From Dyadobacter bucti (GTDB taxonomy: Bacteria; Bacteroidota; Bacteroidia; Cytophagales; Spirosomataceae): DNA of 64,000 bases. The notes beneath the pieces are model-generated. The model was given only the letters and a program-made list of their open reading frames with translations, did not search any database and was not told the origin of the DNA. The stretch's first letter is position 1; each line of letters begins with the position of its first letter. Positions 53,795 to 61,803 of the stretch are shown here, one piece after another. A program made the translations under genes and the position numbers. Location of the stretch: positions 372,001-436,000 of the forward strand of contig NZ_SWFP01000005.1 in the NCBI RefSeq assembly GCF_005869225.1. Reading direction: 5' to 3'.

Positions 53795-54475
53795 ATGATG
53801 CTTCTACAAGCACTTACTGACTCTACCCTGGCTGCGCCCGTGGCTAGTGAGGGGCTTTCTGTTATTGACCTTCTTGCAAAAGGGGGCTGGGTAATGCTCC
53901 CACTCGGATTGCTGTTTCTGGCGACACTTTTTTTAATTATTGAGCGCTTTTTAGGGATTGGTGCAAACGGTAAGATTGAGCCTCAGTTTGTTGATAATGT
54001 TAAAGATTTTATTCAGCAGGGAAACCTGAAATCGGCTGAATCGTTATGCCGCAACCAACGAAATGCTGCCGGCAGGATTCTGGAACGTGCGATAGGACGT
54101 ATCGGCTATCCGATCAAAGATATTGAAACTACGATTGAAAATGCCAGCCAGATTGAAATCCAACGCATGGAAGGAAACCTGCCCTACCTCGGGGTGATCG
54201 CGGGTATTGCACCCATGTTGGGGTTTGTGGGTACGATCTCCGGTATCATTCGTATTTTTTATGATATTTCTATTTCCAATGACTTCAATATCAGCACGAT
54301 CGCTGGTGGTATGTATGAAAAAATGATCACTTCCGGGTCGGGTCTGATCATCGGTTTGATCGCGTATGCAGGCTACCACTTGCTGAACATGAAAATCGAC
54401 CGTTTTGCTTTGAGACTGCAAATGGCTGCATCAGATTTTATTGACGTGTTGCAGAAACCCGTGGCTTCCAAGTAG
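53795..54475 (+). CDS. exbB: MotA/TolQ/ExbB proton channel family protein
   Basis: 226 aa with three transmembrane helices; one near residues 29-50, the others in GVIAGIAPMLGFVGTISGII and the GSGLIIGLIAYAGYHLL region. These carry the proton-channel signature of ExbB/TolQ. With ExbD it energises TonB or Tol complexes. The exbD-type gene starts 26 nt later. No tonB gene is in view. Confidence 0.9.
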   Translation: MMLLQALTDSTLAAPVASEGLSVIDLLAKGGWVMLPLGLLFLATLFLIIERFLGIGANGKIEPQFVDNVKDFIQQGNLKSAESLCRNQRNAAGRILERAIGRIGYPIKDIETTIENASQIEIQRMEGNLPYLGVIAGIAPMLGFVGTISGIIRIFYDISISNDFNISTIAGGMYEKMITSGSGLIIGLIAYAGYHLLNMKIDRFALRLQMAASDFIDVLQKPVASK

Positions 54476-54501
54476 AACTATCAAAATTTTATTTTTCAAA
54501 T

Positions 54502-54894
54502 ATGAAAATACGTCGAAAGAGCCGGTTCGCGCCTGAGGTATTTACACACTCACTCAACGACATTATGTTTTTCCTGCTGCTGTTCTTTTTGATCATTTCA
54601 ACCATGTCAAATCCGAACGTGATTAAACTGATGCTGCCAAAGGCATCGGCTACGCAGCAGATGTACAAGAAACAGATCACGTTGTCGGTGGACGAAAATA
54701 AAGGCTATTTTATAGATAAAGAGCCTATTCCGTTTGACCGGCTGGAAGCTGAATTGCAAAGGATTTTTGCCAATGTGGAGGAGCGGACTGTAGTGTTGCG
54801 CGTGGATAAAAATCTTGCTGTACAGGATCTGGTGGATGTTTTAGAGTTGGGCGCCAAGCAGGATATTAAAATGGTGATGGCGACGGCTAAGTAG
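54502..54894 (+). CDS. exbD: ExbD/TolR-family biopolymer transport protein
   Basis: 130 aa. Single transmembrane helix (about 16-36, DIMFFLLLFFLIISTM) after the basic KIRRKSRF start, with the conserved membrane Asp of the D-x-x-F motif. The periplasmic domain ends in AKQDIKMVMATAK. Forms the ExbB partner; paired by position and family. Confidence 0.93.
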   Translation: MKIRRKSRFAPEVFTHSLNDIMFFLLLFFLIISTMSNPNVIKLMLPKASATQQMYKKQITLSVDENKGYFIDKEPIPFDRLEAELQRIFANVEERTVVLRVDKNLAVQDLVDVLELGAKQDIKMVMATAK

Positions 54895-54939
54895 GAGGAA
54901 GGGAAGAGGGGATGAAAGGGACGAAGGAAAAAGATTTTG

Positions 54940-54972
54940 GCGCCTTGCAGTGATTGCAGGGCGCTTTTTATT
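54940..54972. terminator. Terminator after exbD
   Basis: Stem GCGCCTTGCA / TGCAGGGCGC (one G-T pair) followed by TTTTTATTTTG. Lies between convergent exbD and oxidoreductase genes. Confidence 0.8.
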
Positions 54973-54976
54973 TTGT

Positions 54977-56011
54977 TTACGATTGATTGGATTCTGCGCT
55001 TTGATAGATTCGTTGCACGATTTCCTGCAAAATCGCACCTTGTTCCGCGGAACATATATTGGTTGTTTTTCCTTCACAGGCATCGATGAAGGCAGCAGTG
55101 TTTTTGAGCTGAATGTTTGTTTCTTCCAGCTTCGGAAAATTAATATCGGCCAGTTCGCCTTCAATATCTGAATAAAGCGTAAAAGGGTTCAGTAACGCCC
55201 CGGCTTTACTTCCGAACACTTCAAGGTTTACATTCTTTTCCAGGCCTGTGTTGAGTGCAAAGGACGTGGAAAGCATGATACTGGCGTTGTTTGGAAAAGA
55301 AAGATGTGCGAAACAGGCATCTTCTACCTCGAATTTCGCGGGATCCCAGCTGCCCATCAATCCTTTTCCCCCTGCCTTTCCAATAAAGTCATAGGTATTG
55401 GCCACTATGCTGTTCGGGAGCTGATAATCGAGTAACCCTAGAGCGAGATCCAGAATATGAACACCCAAATCCATTAAGGCCCCGCCTCCCTGAATGGATT
55501 TGTTCGTGAATTTCCCCCAGCCCGGAATCCCCCTGCGCCTGAGAAAATTGGCTTTGATGTGGTATACCTCTCCTAGCTGGCCGTTGTCCAGGCATTTTTT
55601 CAGCAAGGTATATTCAGAAGTATGTCTGAGTTGAAAATTGTAAGCGAGTACCTTGCCTTTTTCTTTTGCCAGGTCCGACATTTCTTTGGCCTCCTGTGCA
55701 TTGATTGCAGGTGGCTTTTCGCACAATACGTGACAGTTATTTTCCAGAGCCTGCATGGTGTAAGGATAATGCAGATTATTGGCGGTGCAATTGATAATCA
55801 GGTTGGGATCGGCCTCGCTTGCATACATTTCCTGGCTATCATTAAATGCGTAAGGAATATTGAATTTGTCCGCGAGTGCTTTGGCTTTGTAAATATCACG
55901 GCTGCAAACAGCTACGATTTCCACGCGGTCCGCAAGATTCTGAAGTGCAGGGATATGATTTTTTTCGGCAATGTTACCGCCACCGATAATGGCCGCTCTG
56001 AAACGTGACAT
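54977..56011 (-). CDS. Gfo/Idh/MocA-family oxidoreductase
   Basis: 344 aa from the ATG at 56011; a longer frame starts further upstream but adds unlikely residues before the Rossmann loop FRAAIIGGGNIAEKNH. The motif CEKPPAINAQEAKEM carries the EKP lysine, and a C-terminal substrate domain follows. Soluble and without a Tat signal, unlike the paralogue at 6588. Likely NAD(P)-dependent sugar or polyol dehydrogenase. Confidence 0.9.
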   Translation of the reverse strand: MSRFRAAIIGGGNIAEKNHIPALQNLADRVEIVAVCSRDIYKAKALADKFNIPYAFNDSQEMYASEADPNLIINCTANNLHYPYTMQALENNCHVLCEKPPAINAQEAKEMSDLAKEKGKVLAYNFQLRHTSEYTLLKKCLDNGQLGEVYHIKANFLRRRGIPGWGKFTNKSIQGGGALMDLGVHILDLALGLLDYQLPNSIVANTYDFIGKAGGKGLMGSWDPAKFEVEDACFAHLSFPNNASIMLSTSFALNTGLEKNVNLEVFGSKAGALLNPFTLYSDIEGELADINFPKLEETNIQLKNTAAFIDACEGKTTNICSAEQGAILQEIVQRIYQSAESNQS

Positions 56012-56083
56012 CAAGCTGTTTTTAAGTAATGATTTTAATTTCGACAAAAATATCAAAACATCTCCTAATGCCGTAATAAATGC

Positions 56084-56115
56084 AAAATGCCCGATCCGTG
56101 AAGAAGGGGCATTTT
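56084..56115 (-). terminator. Terminator of the blaI-M56 operon
   Basis: Stem AAAATGCCC / GGGCATTTT with a 14-nt loop. It is 38 nt beyond the stop of the last M56 gene. Confidence 0.65.
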
Positions 56116-56152
56116 AAGCATTGACAGGTCAAGCTTTTTAGGAAATTTAAAG

Positions 56153-57517
56153 TCAGTTCCCTTTCATTAAAATTAGTATTACGCCATTTCTACCTTCGTC
56201 ACCGTAGGCGGCGATGGCGGCTCCGCCTTTTAACACGCTAATGGATTTAATGTCGTTTTCATTAATATGACTGAATCCGGCGGTGCCTCGAAGTTTTTGT
56301 TCAACTCCATCAATAAAAATCAGAGGTTCGGCAGCGAATGTTCTCGGAGTGTCAATGTTGATTCGTTCGCCTGGTATAGGCATACCTTCGGTTGAAAAGT
56401 GGTTTGTTAAGTTTAATTCTCCTGCTCCTCTTATCCTGACACCTGGAATGGGCTGTGACAATGTTTCATCAGATGGAATTTTTGCAACCAAAGTCGGTTT
56501 TATATCTCGTGGTTTGTTAGCAGGAAGAGAATCAGTTTTTGGACTTGTCTTTGAAGAAACAACTCTGTCTTCAGTTTTAAAAAATTTGTTTACCGATTTT
56601 GCCTTAGCATTTGAGCTTGTTTTGTCAGGAACAGTTGCACGAGTATACTGCTGTGTTACCGAATCCATTACGCTCGTACGTGCAGCCGTGAGAACAACCA
56701 CAACTCCAATGATCGGTAAAATCATGAAGTATTTGGTTAGTCTCCATTTGGAGTCGCGGTTTTTGTAAATCATTTTGATCCTGCTTTTTAACAAGGAAGA
56801 GTTAAAAAAATGATTGGTCAGTGTCGCTATTGGCGCTGAAAGACTATAAGAAACCAGAAATCTTGCGTAATAATCACGGTTCGGCACTTCTTCATCTGCC
56901 AGAAATTCATGTATTTCCTGTATTGATTTTTTATATAACCAAAGTGCAGGATTGAACCAGAAAGGAATTTTAAGCAGTTCAATCAACAGAATATCGAGGG
57001 TATGGAATTGCCTGATGTGGACTGACTCATGCACTAGGATTGGCTCAAAAAATTGTTCATAGTCCGTGCGGTTGACAACCAGCCATTTCAGAAAAGAAAA
57101 AGACCCGATTTCGTTATTGGGTAAAAGAACTAGTGTAAAATCCCCCATTTCAATGGCTTCTCCTCTCCTGATTAACATTACGAGGTCTTTGATCCCTTCG
57201 AATAACTTGAATAGTATAAGTAAGGAGCCGATTATCTGGACTGCAAATACGAACTGCATCCATTGATCCAAACCTTGCTTGACTTCGGAAGAAGCGTTGT
57301 AAGCCGGCAAAAAGGATACTTCCTGCGCAGCTGCTGGAACGATGGGGACTTGTTCGGGAAATGTAATAAATGGCAGCAGGAAAGCAAGTACCAGCGTGCC
57401 GGTCAAATATGCCCTGTTCCAGCGAAAGAACGTATGGTTGCGAAGCATGAGGCAATACAGGATGTAGAAAAGTACCCAGTAAAGATTCACTTTCCCGAAA
57501 TAGACGACCAGATCCAT
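56153..57517 (-). CDS. M56-family (BlaR1-like) sensor with C-terminal plug-like domain, copy 2
   Basis: 454 aa from the ATG at 57517, 4 nt after the stop of copy 1. Membrane helices surround the zinc motif HESVH at 163-167, with EFLADE as further ligand. The C-terminus (from about 395) resembles a TonB-receptor plug end (NENDIKSISVLKGGAAIAAYG). BlaR1-type proteins sense wall damage or another signal and cleave BlaI. The domain at the end is unusual for a BlaR1. Confidence 0.85.
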   Translation of the reverse strand: MDLVVYFGKVNLYWVLFYILYCLMLRNHTFFRWNRAYLTGTLVLAFLLPFITFPEQVPIVPAAAQEVSFLPAYNASSEVKQGLDQWMQFVFAVQIIGSLLILFKLFEGIKDLVMLIRRGEAIEMGDFTLVLLPNNEIGSFSFLKWLVVNRTDYEQFFEPILVHESVHIRQFHTLDILLIELLKIPFWFNPALWLYKKSIQEIHEFLADEEVPNRDYYARFLVSYSLSAPIATLTNHFFNSSLLKSRIKMIYKNRDSKWRLTKYFMILPIIGVVVVLTAARTSVMDSVTQQYTRATVPDKTSSNAKAKSVNKFFKTEDRVVSSKTSPKTDSLPANKPRDIKPTLVAKIPSDETLSQPIPGVRIRGAGELNLTNHFSTEGMPIPGERINIDTPRTFAAEPLIFIDGVEQKLRGTAGFSHINENDIKSISVLKGGAAIAAYGDEGRNGVILILMKGN

Positions 57518-57521
57518 TTGG

Positions 57522-59000
57522 TTATTTTTTCTTGGTTGTAATTTCGAGTACGCCGTCTGCACCCTTTTCTCCGTATTTATCGGTGGCGTATTTATCTTTG
57601 AAAACGTTAACCCTCTCGATATCGGAGCTTGCGATTATTTTTGACGCATCTTTCTTACCGATAATTTTCCCATCAATTACGACCAGTGGAATTTTTCCTT
57701 TTGTATCGAGTTTCAGGAAAGTGTCATTCGTGGAGGACTGCTCCTTCTCTTCATCATCCAATTGGAAATTTATCGGAAGATTGTATTTTACATTCACTGG
57801 TTGACCGCTTTGCTTTCCGGGTTTCCATTTAGGGAATTTGGAAAGTACCCGTATCGCTTCTGCATCGCAACCATATCCAATCCCTTTAAGTACGGTAATA
57901 TCTTTGGTTTCGCCTGTTTCTGTAACTACAAATGAGAGAAAAACACGTCCCGCCACGTTTGCTTTCGCAGCACTTTCTGGATATTTGATATTCTCGGAAA
58001 GAAATCTGTACATTTCTTCAGTACCTCCCGGGAACTCCGGTTGTTCCTCCACCACGCTGAATATTTTTTTGCCGGCGAATGATCCACCTTCTCCGGCAGC
58101 AGCAAAATTGTTCTCTGCTTTTGACCCGGCTTCTTCCAGTTCTGTATTTTCGGTTTGCTCACAGCCGGCTATGAACAGAGCCGTGCCGGAGATCAGGGCG
58201 ATGGCTAATATGTATGTGCTTAGTAACCATTTTGAAGTGCGATTTTTGTAGATCATCTGAATTCTGGTTTTGATTTGAGATGGTTTAAAAAAATGATTTG
58301 TGAGGGAGGCAATGGGGGCATTGAGCGCATAAGCTACCAGGAATCTGGCGTAGGTTTCCCGGTTTGGAGCCTGAGAATCCGCCAGGAACTCATGGACTTC
58401 CTGCATGGATTTTTTATAGAGCAGTAAAACAGGATTGAACCAGAACACTACCTTCAGAATTTCCAGCATTAGAATATCGATGCTGTGCAGTTGACTGGTA
58501 TGTACCATTTCATGCCTGAGAATGGCATCAAAATGATTTTCATAATCATTCCTGTTAATCACGACCCATTTCAGAAATGAAAAAGAACCGACGAGATTGG
58601 AGTCGATCAGGATGATTGTGCAATCGTCCAGTTGTATTTTCTCTCCCCGGGACAGAAACATTTTGAGTTGCCGCGTGTGCCTGAAAAAACTGACCAGCAT
58701 CACTGCTATCCCCAAAAAATAAGCCGCCAGCATAAAATTGGTCCAGGTGACGAAACTTTTTTCCTCGGTATAGGCTGCCGATACCGAAAATGATGCACTG
58801 TTTACTTCATAAATGGCGGGCAACGCAGGAGCCGCAGCAGGATAAATAACCAGCGGCAAGGCAAAGGCGATCAATAACGAACCCAGCAGATAAAAACGGT
58901 TCCAATGGAAAAAAGTATGGCGCCGCAACATGAGCCAATAGCAGCCGTAAAGCAGTATCCAATACAGGTTTACTTTGCCGAGATAAATCAGAGTTTCCAT
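57522..59000 (-). CDS. M56-family (BlaR1-like) sensor with TonB C-terminal domain, copy 1
   Basis: 492 aa. Three to four membrane helices and the zinc motif HEMVH at 163-167 with EVHEFLAD near 201-208. A TonB-C-like domain follows (about 314-415, EEQPEFPGGTEEMYRFLSEN, then KFPKWKPGKQSGQPV), and the end (about 430-492) again looks plug-like (ASSDIERVNVFKDKYATDKYG). Paired 12 nt after blaI. Likely transduces an envelope signal to BlaI by proteolysis. Confidence 0.87.
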   Translation of the reverse strand: METLIYLGKVNLYWILLYGCYWLMLRRHTFFHWNRFYLLGSLLIAFALPLVIYPAAAPALPAIYEVNSASFSVSAAYTEEKSFVTWTNFMLAAYFLGIAVMLVSFFRHTRQLKMFLSRGEKIQLDDCTIILIDSNLVGSFSFLKWVVINRNDYENHFDAILRHEMVHTSQLHSIDILMLEILKVVFWFNPVLLLYKKSMQEVHEFLADSQAPNRETYARFLVAYALNAPIASLTNHFFKPSQIKTRIQMIYKNRTSKWLLSTYILAIALISGTALFIAGCEQTENTELEEAGSKAENNFAAAGEGGSFAGKKIFSVVEEQPEFPGGTEEMYRFLSENIKYPESAAKANVAGRVFLSFVVTETGETKDITVLKGIGYGCDAEAIRVLSKFPKWKPGKQSGQPVNVKYNLPINFQLDDEEKEQSSTNDTFLKLDTKGKIPLVVIDGKIIGKKDASKIIASSDIERVNVFKDKYATDKYGEKGADGVLEITTKKK

Positions 59001-59012
59001 GGCTAATATTGG

Positions 59013-59387
59013 TTATTCTTCGTTTTTGTGAGCGTTGATCAACTTCATGATTTCGTCCAGGTCTTGGGTTTTAAGGTCATTGTCCTTGACAAAAAAAGAC
59101 ACCAGATTGGGCAGGGAATTGTCAAAATAATTGACCATCAGTTGCTGCATTTCATGGCGTTTGTACTCCTCCTCGCTGATCAGGGGGTAATATTCATGTG
59201 TTTTGCCGTAAGCAGTGTAGCCAACCACCTCTTTTTTTTCAAGGATCCGGATGATCGTAGAAACCGTATTGTAGGCTGGTTTGGGCTCCGGCATTTCGGC
59301 CAGTATGTCTTTTACGAAGGCCTTCTTTAGTTGCCAGAGTATCCTCATGATCTCTTCCTCGGCTCGTGTTAAAGTGCGTATTTCCAT
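59013..59387 (-). CDS. blaI: BlaI/MecI/CopY-family repressor
   Basis: 124 aa. Winged-helix start (LTRAEEEIMRILWQLKKAFV) and the dimer part with the segment PKPAYNTVSTIIRILEKKEVVGYT. Repressors of this family bind ACTA/TAGT-type sites and are cut by their M56 partner. The twin operators at 59439 and 59459 sit just upstream, so autoregulation is expected. First gene of the three-gene operon. Confidence 0.94.
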   Translation of the reverse strand: MEIRTLTRAEEEIMRILWQLKKAFVKDILAEMPEPKPAYNTVSTIIRILEKKEVVGYTAYGKTHEYYPLISEEEYKRHEMQQLMVNYFDNSLPNLVSFFVKDNDLKTQDLDEIMKLINAHKNEE

Positions 59388-59428
59388 GACGGTATGTCTT
59401 TGTATTTATCGTTGTATATCAGGTAATT

Positions 59429-59472
59429 CAAAGGTATTACTATTTTGTTAGTTTTAAAACTATTTTATTAGT
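59429..59472 (-). promoter_or_regulatory. blaI promoter with twin BlaI-type operators
   Basis: The -7 box TACCTTTG lies at 59429-59436 (minus). Two copies of ACTATTTTRTTAGT (59439-59452 and 59459-59472) have 13 of 14 bases identical and are spaced 20 bp apart, two helical turns. Each has ACTA-N6-TAGT dyad symmetry, the layout of BlaI/MecI sites. They cover the -7 to -33 interval. Confidence 0.7.
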
Positions 59473-59547
59473 TATTTAGAAAAAATTAAGAGCGATGAAA
59501 ATACTTCATCGCTCCAGGGTGAAATTCATGTTCAGGAAAATGTCTTT

Positions 59548-60171
59548 TCAGGCAAATTCAGAGCCTTTCTCTTTTAGGTACGTTCCAACATTGCAAACAA
59601 TCCCGTCAAGTATTTCCACGTCTTTGTCCCAGTTTTGGGTCTGCCATTCCTCGTCCGCAGTGGCGATCATCACTTTTTTAGACGCTGTCGAAAACCAAAT
59701 TACCTTTTCAACACCAAAATCCAGGAGTTTTTTGATCTTAAGAACCATATAACTATGCTCTTCATAACCTTCGAGAGCAACATTAATATCTATTTCAACC
59801 GCAATTTTGGGAGGCACATTGGCATAGTTCCTGTCGATTTTATCAATGGTCAGTTTTTTATTATCAAAAATCAAAAGATCTCCTGCCAGATTATTGCCTT
59901 TGTCCAGATGTAAGCCGGCTTCATTCGTTAATATAAAATATTTGTCTTCGTCTAGTTGTTTCCCTATCCAGATGGTCAGATAGGTAATCAGGAAAGCCTG
60001 CAGCGAACTGGAACCCATAATGTCCTCGATCTTTTTGGTTTTGGCCAATACTTCGCGGTAGCCTTTCAGGTAGTAAGGTTTACCGTCAATTATTTCATGG
60101 ATCAGAACGCTGGGTATTTTTTTGCCTGAGATTTTTTCAGGAATTCGGGCAGGATATGGTGAAGCTATCAT
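59548..60171 (-). CDS. Uma2-family putative endonuclease (DUF820), second copy
   Basis: 207 aa from the ATG at 60171; a TTG at 60207 is a weaker alternative. The nuclease-like core has AGDLLIFDNKKL and VPPKIAVEIDINVAL, with a conserved lysine-bearing KIKKLLDFGVEKVIWF end. Less similar to the other Uma2 gene here than expected for a recent duplication. Target unknown. Confidence 0.8.
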   Translation of the reverse strand: MIASPYPARIPEKISGKKIPSVLIHEIIDGKPYYLKGYREVLAKTKKIEDIMGSSSLQAFLITYLTIWIGKQLDEDKYFILTNEAGLHLDKGNNLAGDLLIFDNKKLTIDKIDRNYANVPPKIAVEIDINVALEGYEEHSYMVLKIKKLLDFGVEKVIWFSTASKKVMIATADEEWQTQNWDKDVEILDGIVCNVGTYLKEKGSEFA

Positions 60172-60282
60172 ATGTTTGGTGATTTGCTTATAATCAAATA
60201 TAAACAATTTTGATCAGGATCGCCGGGCTAGTTAATCATAGGTAGATTTGAATGTACCACCGGTCGCGGCTATAAAATGCAA

Positions 60283-60313
60283 AAAAGCAGCAGAAACCGT
60301 TTCTGCTGCTTTT
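60283..60313. terminator. Terminator of the pyruvate kinase transcript
   Basis: Perfect stem AAAGCAGCAGAAAC / GTTTCTGCTGCTTT over 14 bp, then T. It lies 24 nt beyond the pyk stop. Confidence 0.88.
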
Positions 60314-60336
60314 AGAAATTGATGATAGATAAAAAC

Positions 60337-61776
60337 TTATTCTACTACGCTAAGTTTCACTGTGTTTGTCTTACGTTGTCTGGAAACCGGTATGCTAAGG
60401 GTATTTATGAATACGTCCCCTTTCTGCAATTCGCCTCTTTCGATCAGGAACAATTTGATATCCTCGATCAGATCATCGGTAGATACGTCCTGGTCTTTAT
60501 CATAGAAATAAACTTTCGTTCCCCAATACAATGCCAGTTGGTTCATCAACATTTTGTTGGATGTAAAAATGAACAAACTTGCTTTCGGGCGATGGTGAGA
60601 AAGGCGGAAAGATGTGTATCCCGAACGTGTAATCCCGATGATCGCGCTTGCGTGCGTATCACGAGCCAGACGACATGCACTCATTACTACATTGTCGTTC
60701 AGCTTGTTAACGCCGGGGGTTTCGTTTACAAAAGCATGGTGCCTGAAATAAATGCTATTCGTAGAAGATTCCACTTTTTCGATGGTGCGGGTCATGCTTT
60801 CAACAGCCAGCAACGGATATTTTCCTGATGCGGTTTCGGCGCTCAACATTACCGCATCCGCTCCGTCGAGAACTGAATTGGCAACGTCGTTCAGTTCGGC
60901 GCGCGTGGCACGCGGGCTCTCGATCATGCTCTCCAGCATTTGGGTGGCTACGATTACGGGCTTGCCTGCTTTATTACATTTGTCAACGATCATCTTCTGG
61001 ATCATCGGAACTTCTTCTGCCGGAAGCTCAACCCCCAAATCACCACGGGCAACCATAATAGCATCCGTTGCCTCAATGATCTCATCAATATTAAGAATGG
61101 CCTCCGGTTTTTCAATTTTGGCAACAAGCTTCGCCAACTTTCCTTTGTTTGCAATGTATTCCTTTACTTTAATGATCTCTGCGGCCGTACGTACGAAAGA
61201 AAGAGCAACCCATTCCACATTATGTTCGAGTCCGAAGTCGAGATCTTCATAGTCTTTTGTAGTCACGGATGGCATCGAAACCCGGGTATTGGGGAGGTTC
61301 ACGCCTTTTTTGGATTTAAGCAGTCCACCATAAATCACCTCCGTAATTACATCCGTTCCGTCGATACCGGTAACCAGAACTTCCAGTTTACCATCGTCCA
61401 TCAGGATGCGGTCACCGATTTTTACATCATTGTACATGCCGTCGTATGGTGTACTTACTTTTTCGGCAGTACCCAGTATTTCGGTATTTGACAATATCAG
61501 TTTATTACCAGCTTCAATCAAAACACCGTCTTTTTCAGCCACCAGACCGATACGGATTTTTGGTCCCTGTAGATCCTGAAGGATCGCCAGGTTTAAACCG
61601 AATTCTTCGTTTATTTCACGAATTGTATTAAGTCTTGTCAGGTGGTCGGCGTGTGTGCCGTGTGAGAAGTTCAGGCGGAATACATTCACTCCGGCCTTAG
61701 CCAATGCATGTAGTGTTTCTTTAGTTTCGGAGGTAGGACCTACCGTAGCAACGATTCTGGTTTTTTTGGAAGACAT
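60337..61776 (-). CDS. pyk: Pyruvate kinase
   Basis: 479 aa. Transfers phosphate from phosphoenolpyruvate to ADP, last step of glycolysis. Barrel start KTRIVATVGPTSETKETL; the substrate segment FRLNFSHGTHADH; IMVARGDLGVELPAEEVP (metal ligands) and the NKAGKPVIVATQMLESMI stretch are intact. It starts 27 nt after priA's stop, so the two may be transcribed together. Confidence 0.97.
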   Translation of the reverse strand: MSSKKTRIVATVGPTSETKETLHALAKAGVNVFRLNFSHGTHADHLTRLNTIREINEEFGLNLAILQDLQGPKIRIGLVAEKDGVLIEAGNKLILSNTEILGTAEKVSTPYDGMYNDVKIGDRILMDDGKLEVLVTGIDGTDVITEVIYGGLLKSKKGVNLPNTRVSMPSVTTKDYEDLDFGLEHNVEWVALSFVRTAAEIIKVKEYIANKGKLAKLVAKIEKPEAILNIDEIIEATDAIMVARGDLGVELPAEEVPMIQKMIVDKCNKAGKPVIVATQMLESMIESPRATRAELNDVANSVLDGADAVMLSAETASGKYPLLAVESMTRTIEKVESSTNSIYFRHHAFVNETPGVNKLNDNVVMSACRLARDTHASAIIGITRSGYTSFRLSHHRPKASLFIFTSNKMLMNQLALYWGTKVYFYDKDQDVSTDDLIEDIKLFLIERGELQKGDVFINTLSIPVSRQRKTNTVKLSVVE

Positions 61777-61803
61777 AATTTAATATGCGGAATGAAAATG
61801 ATT

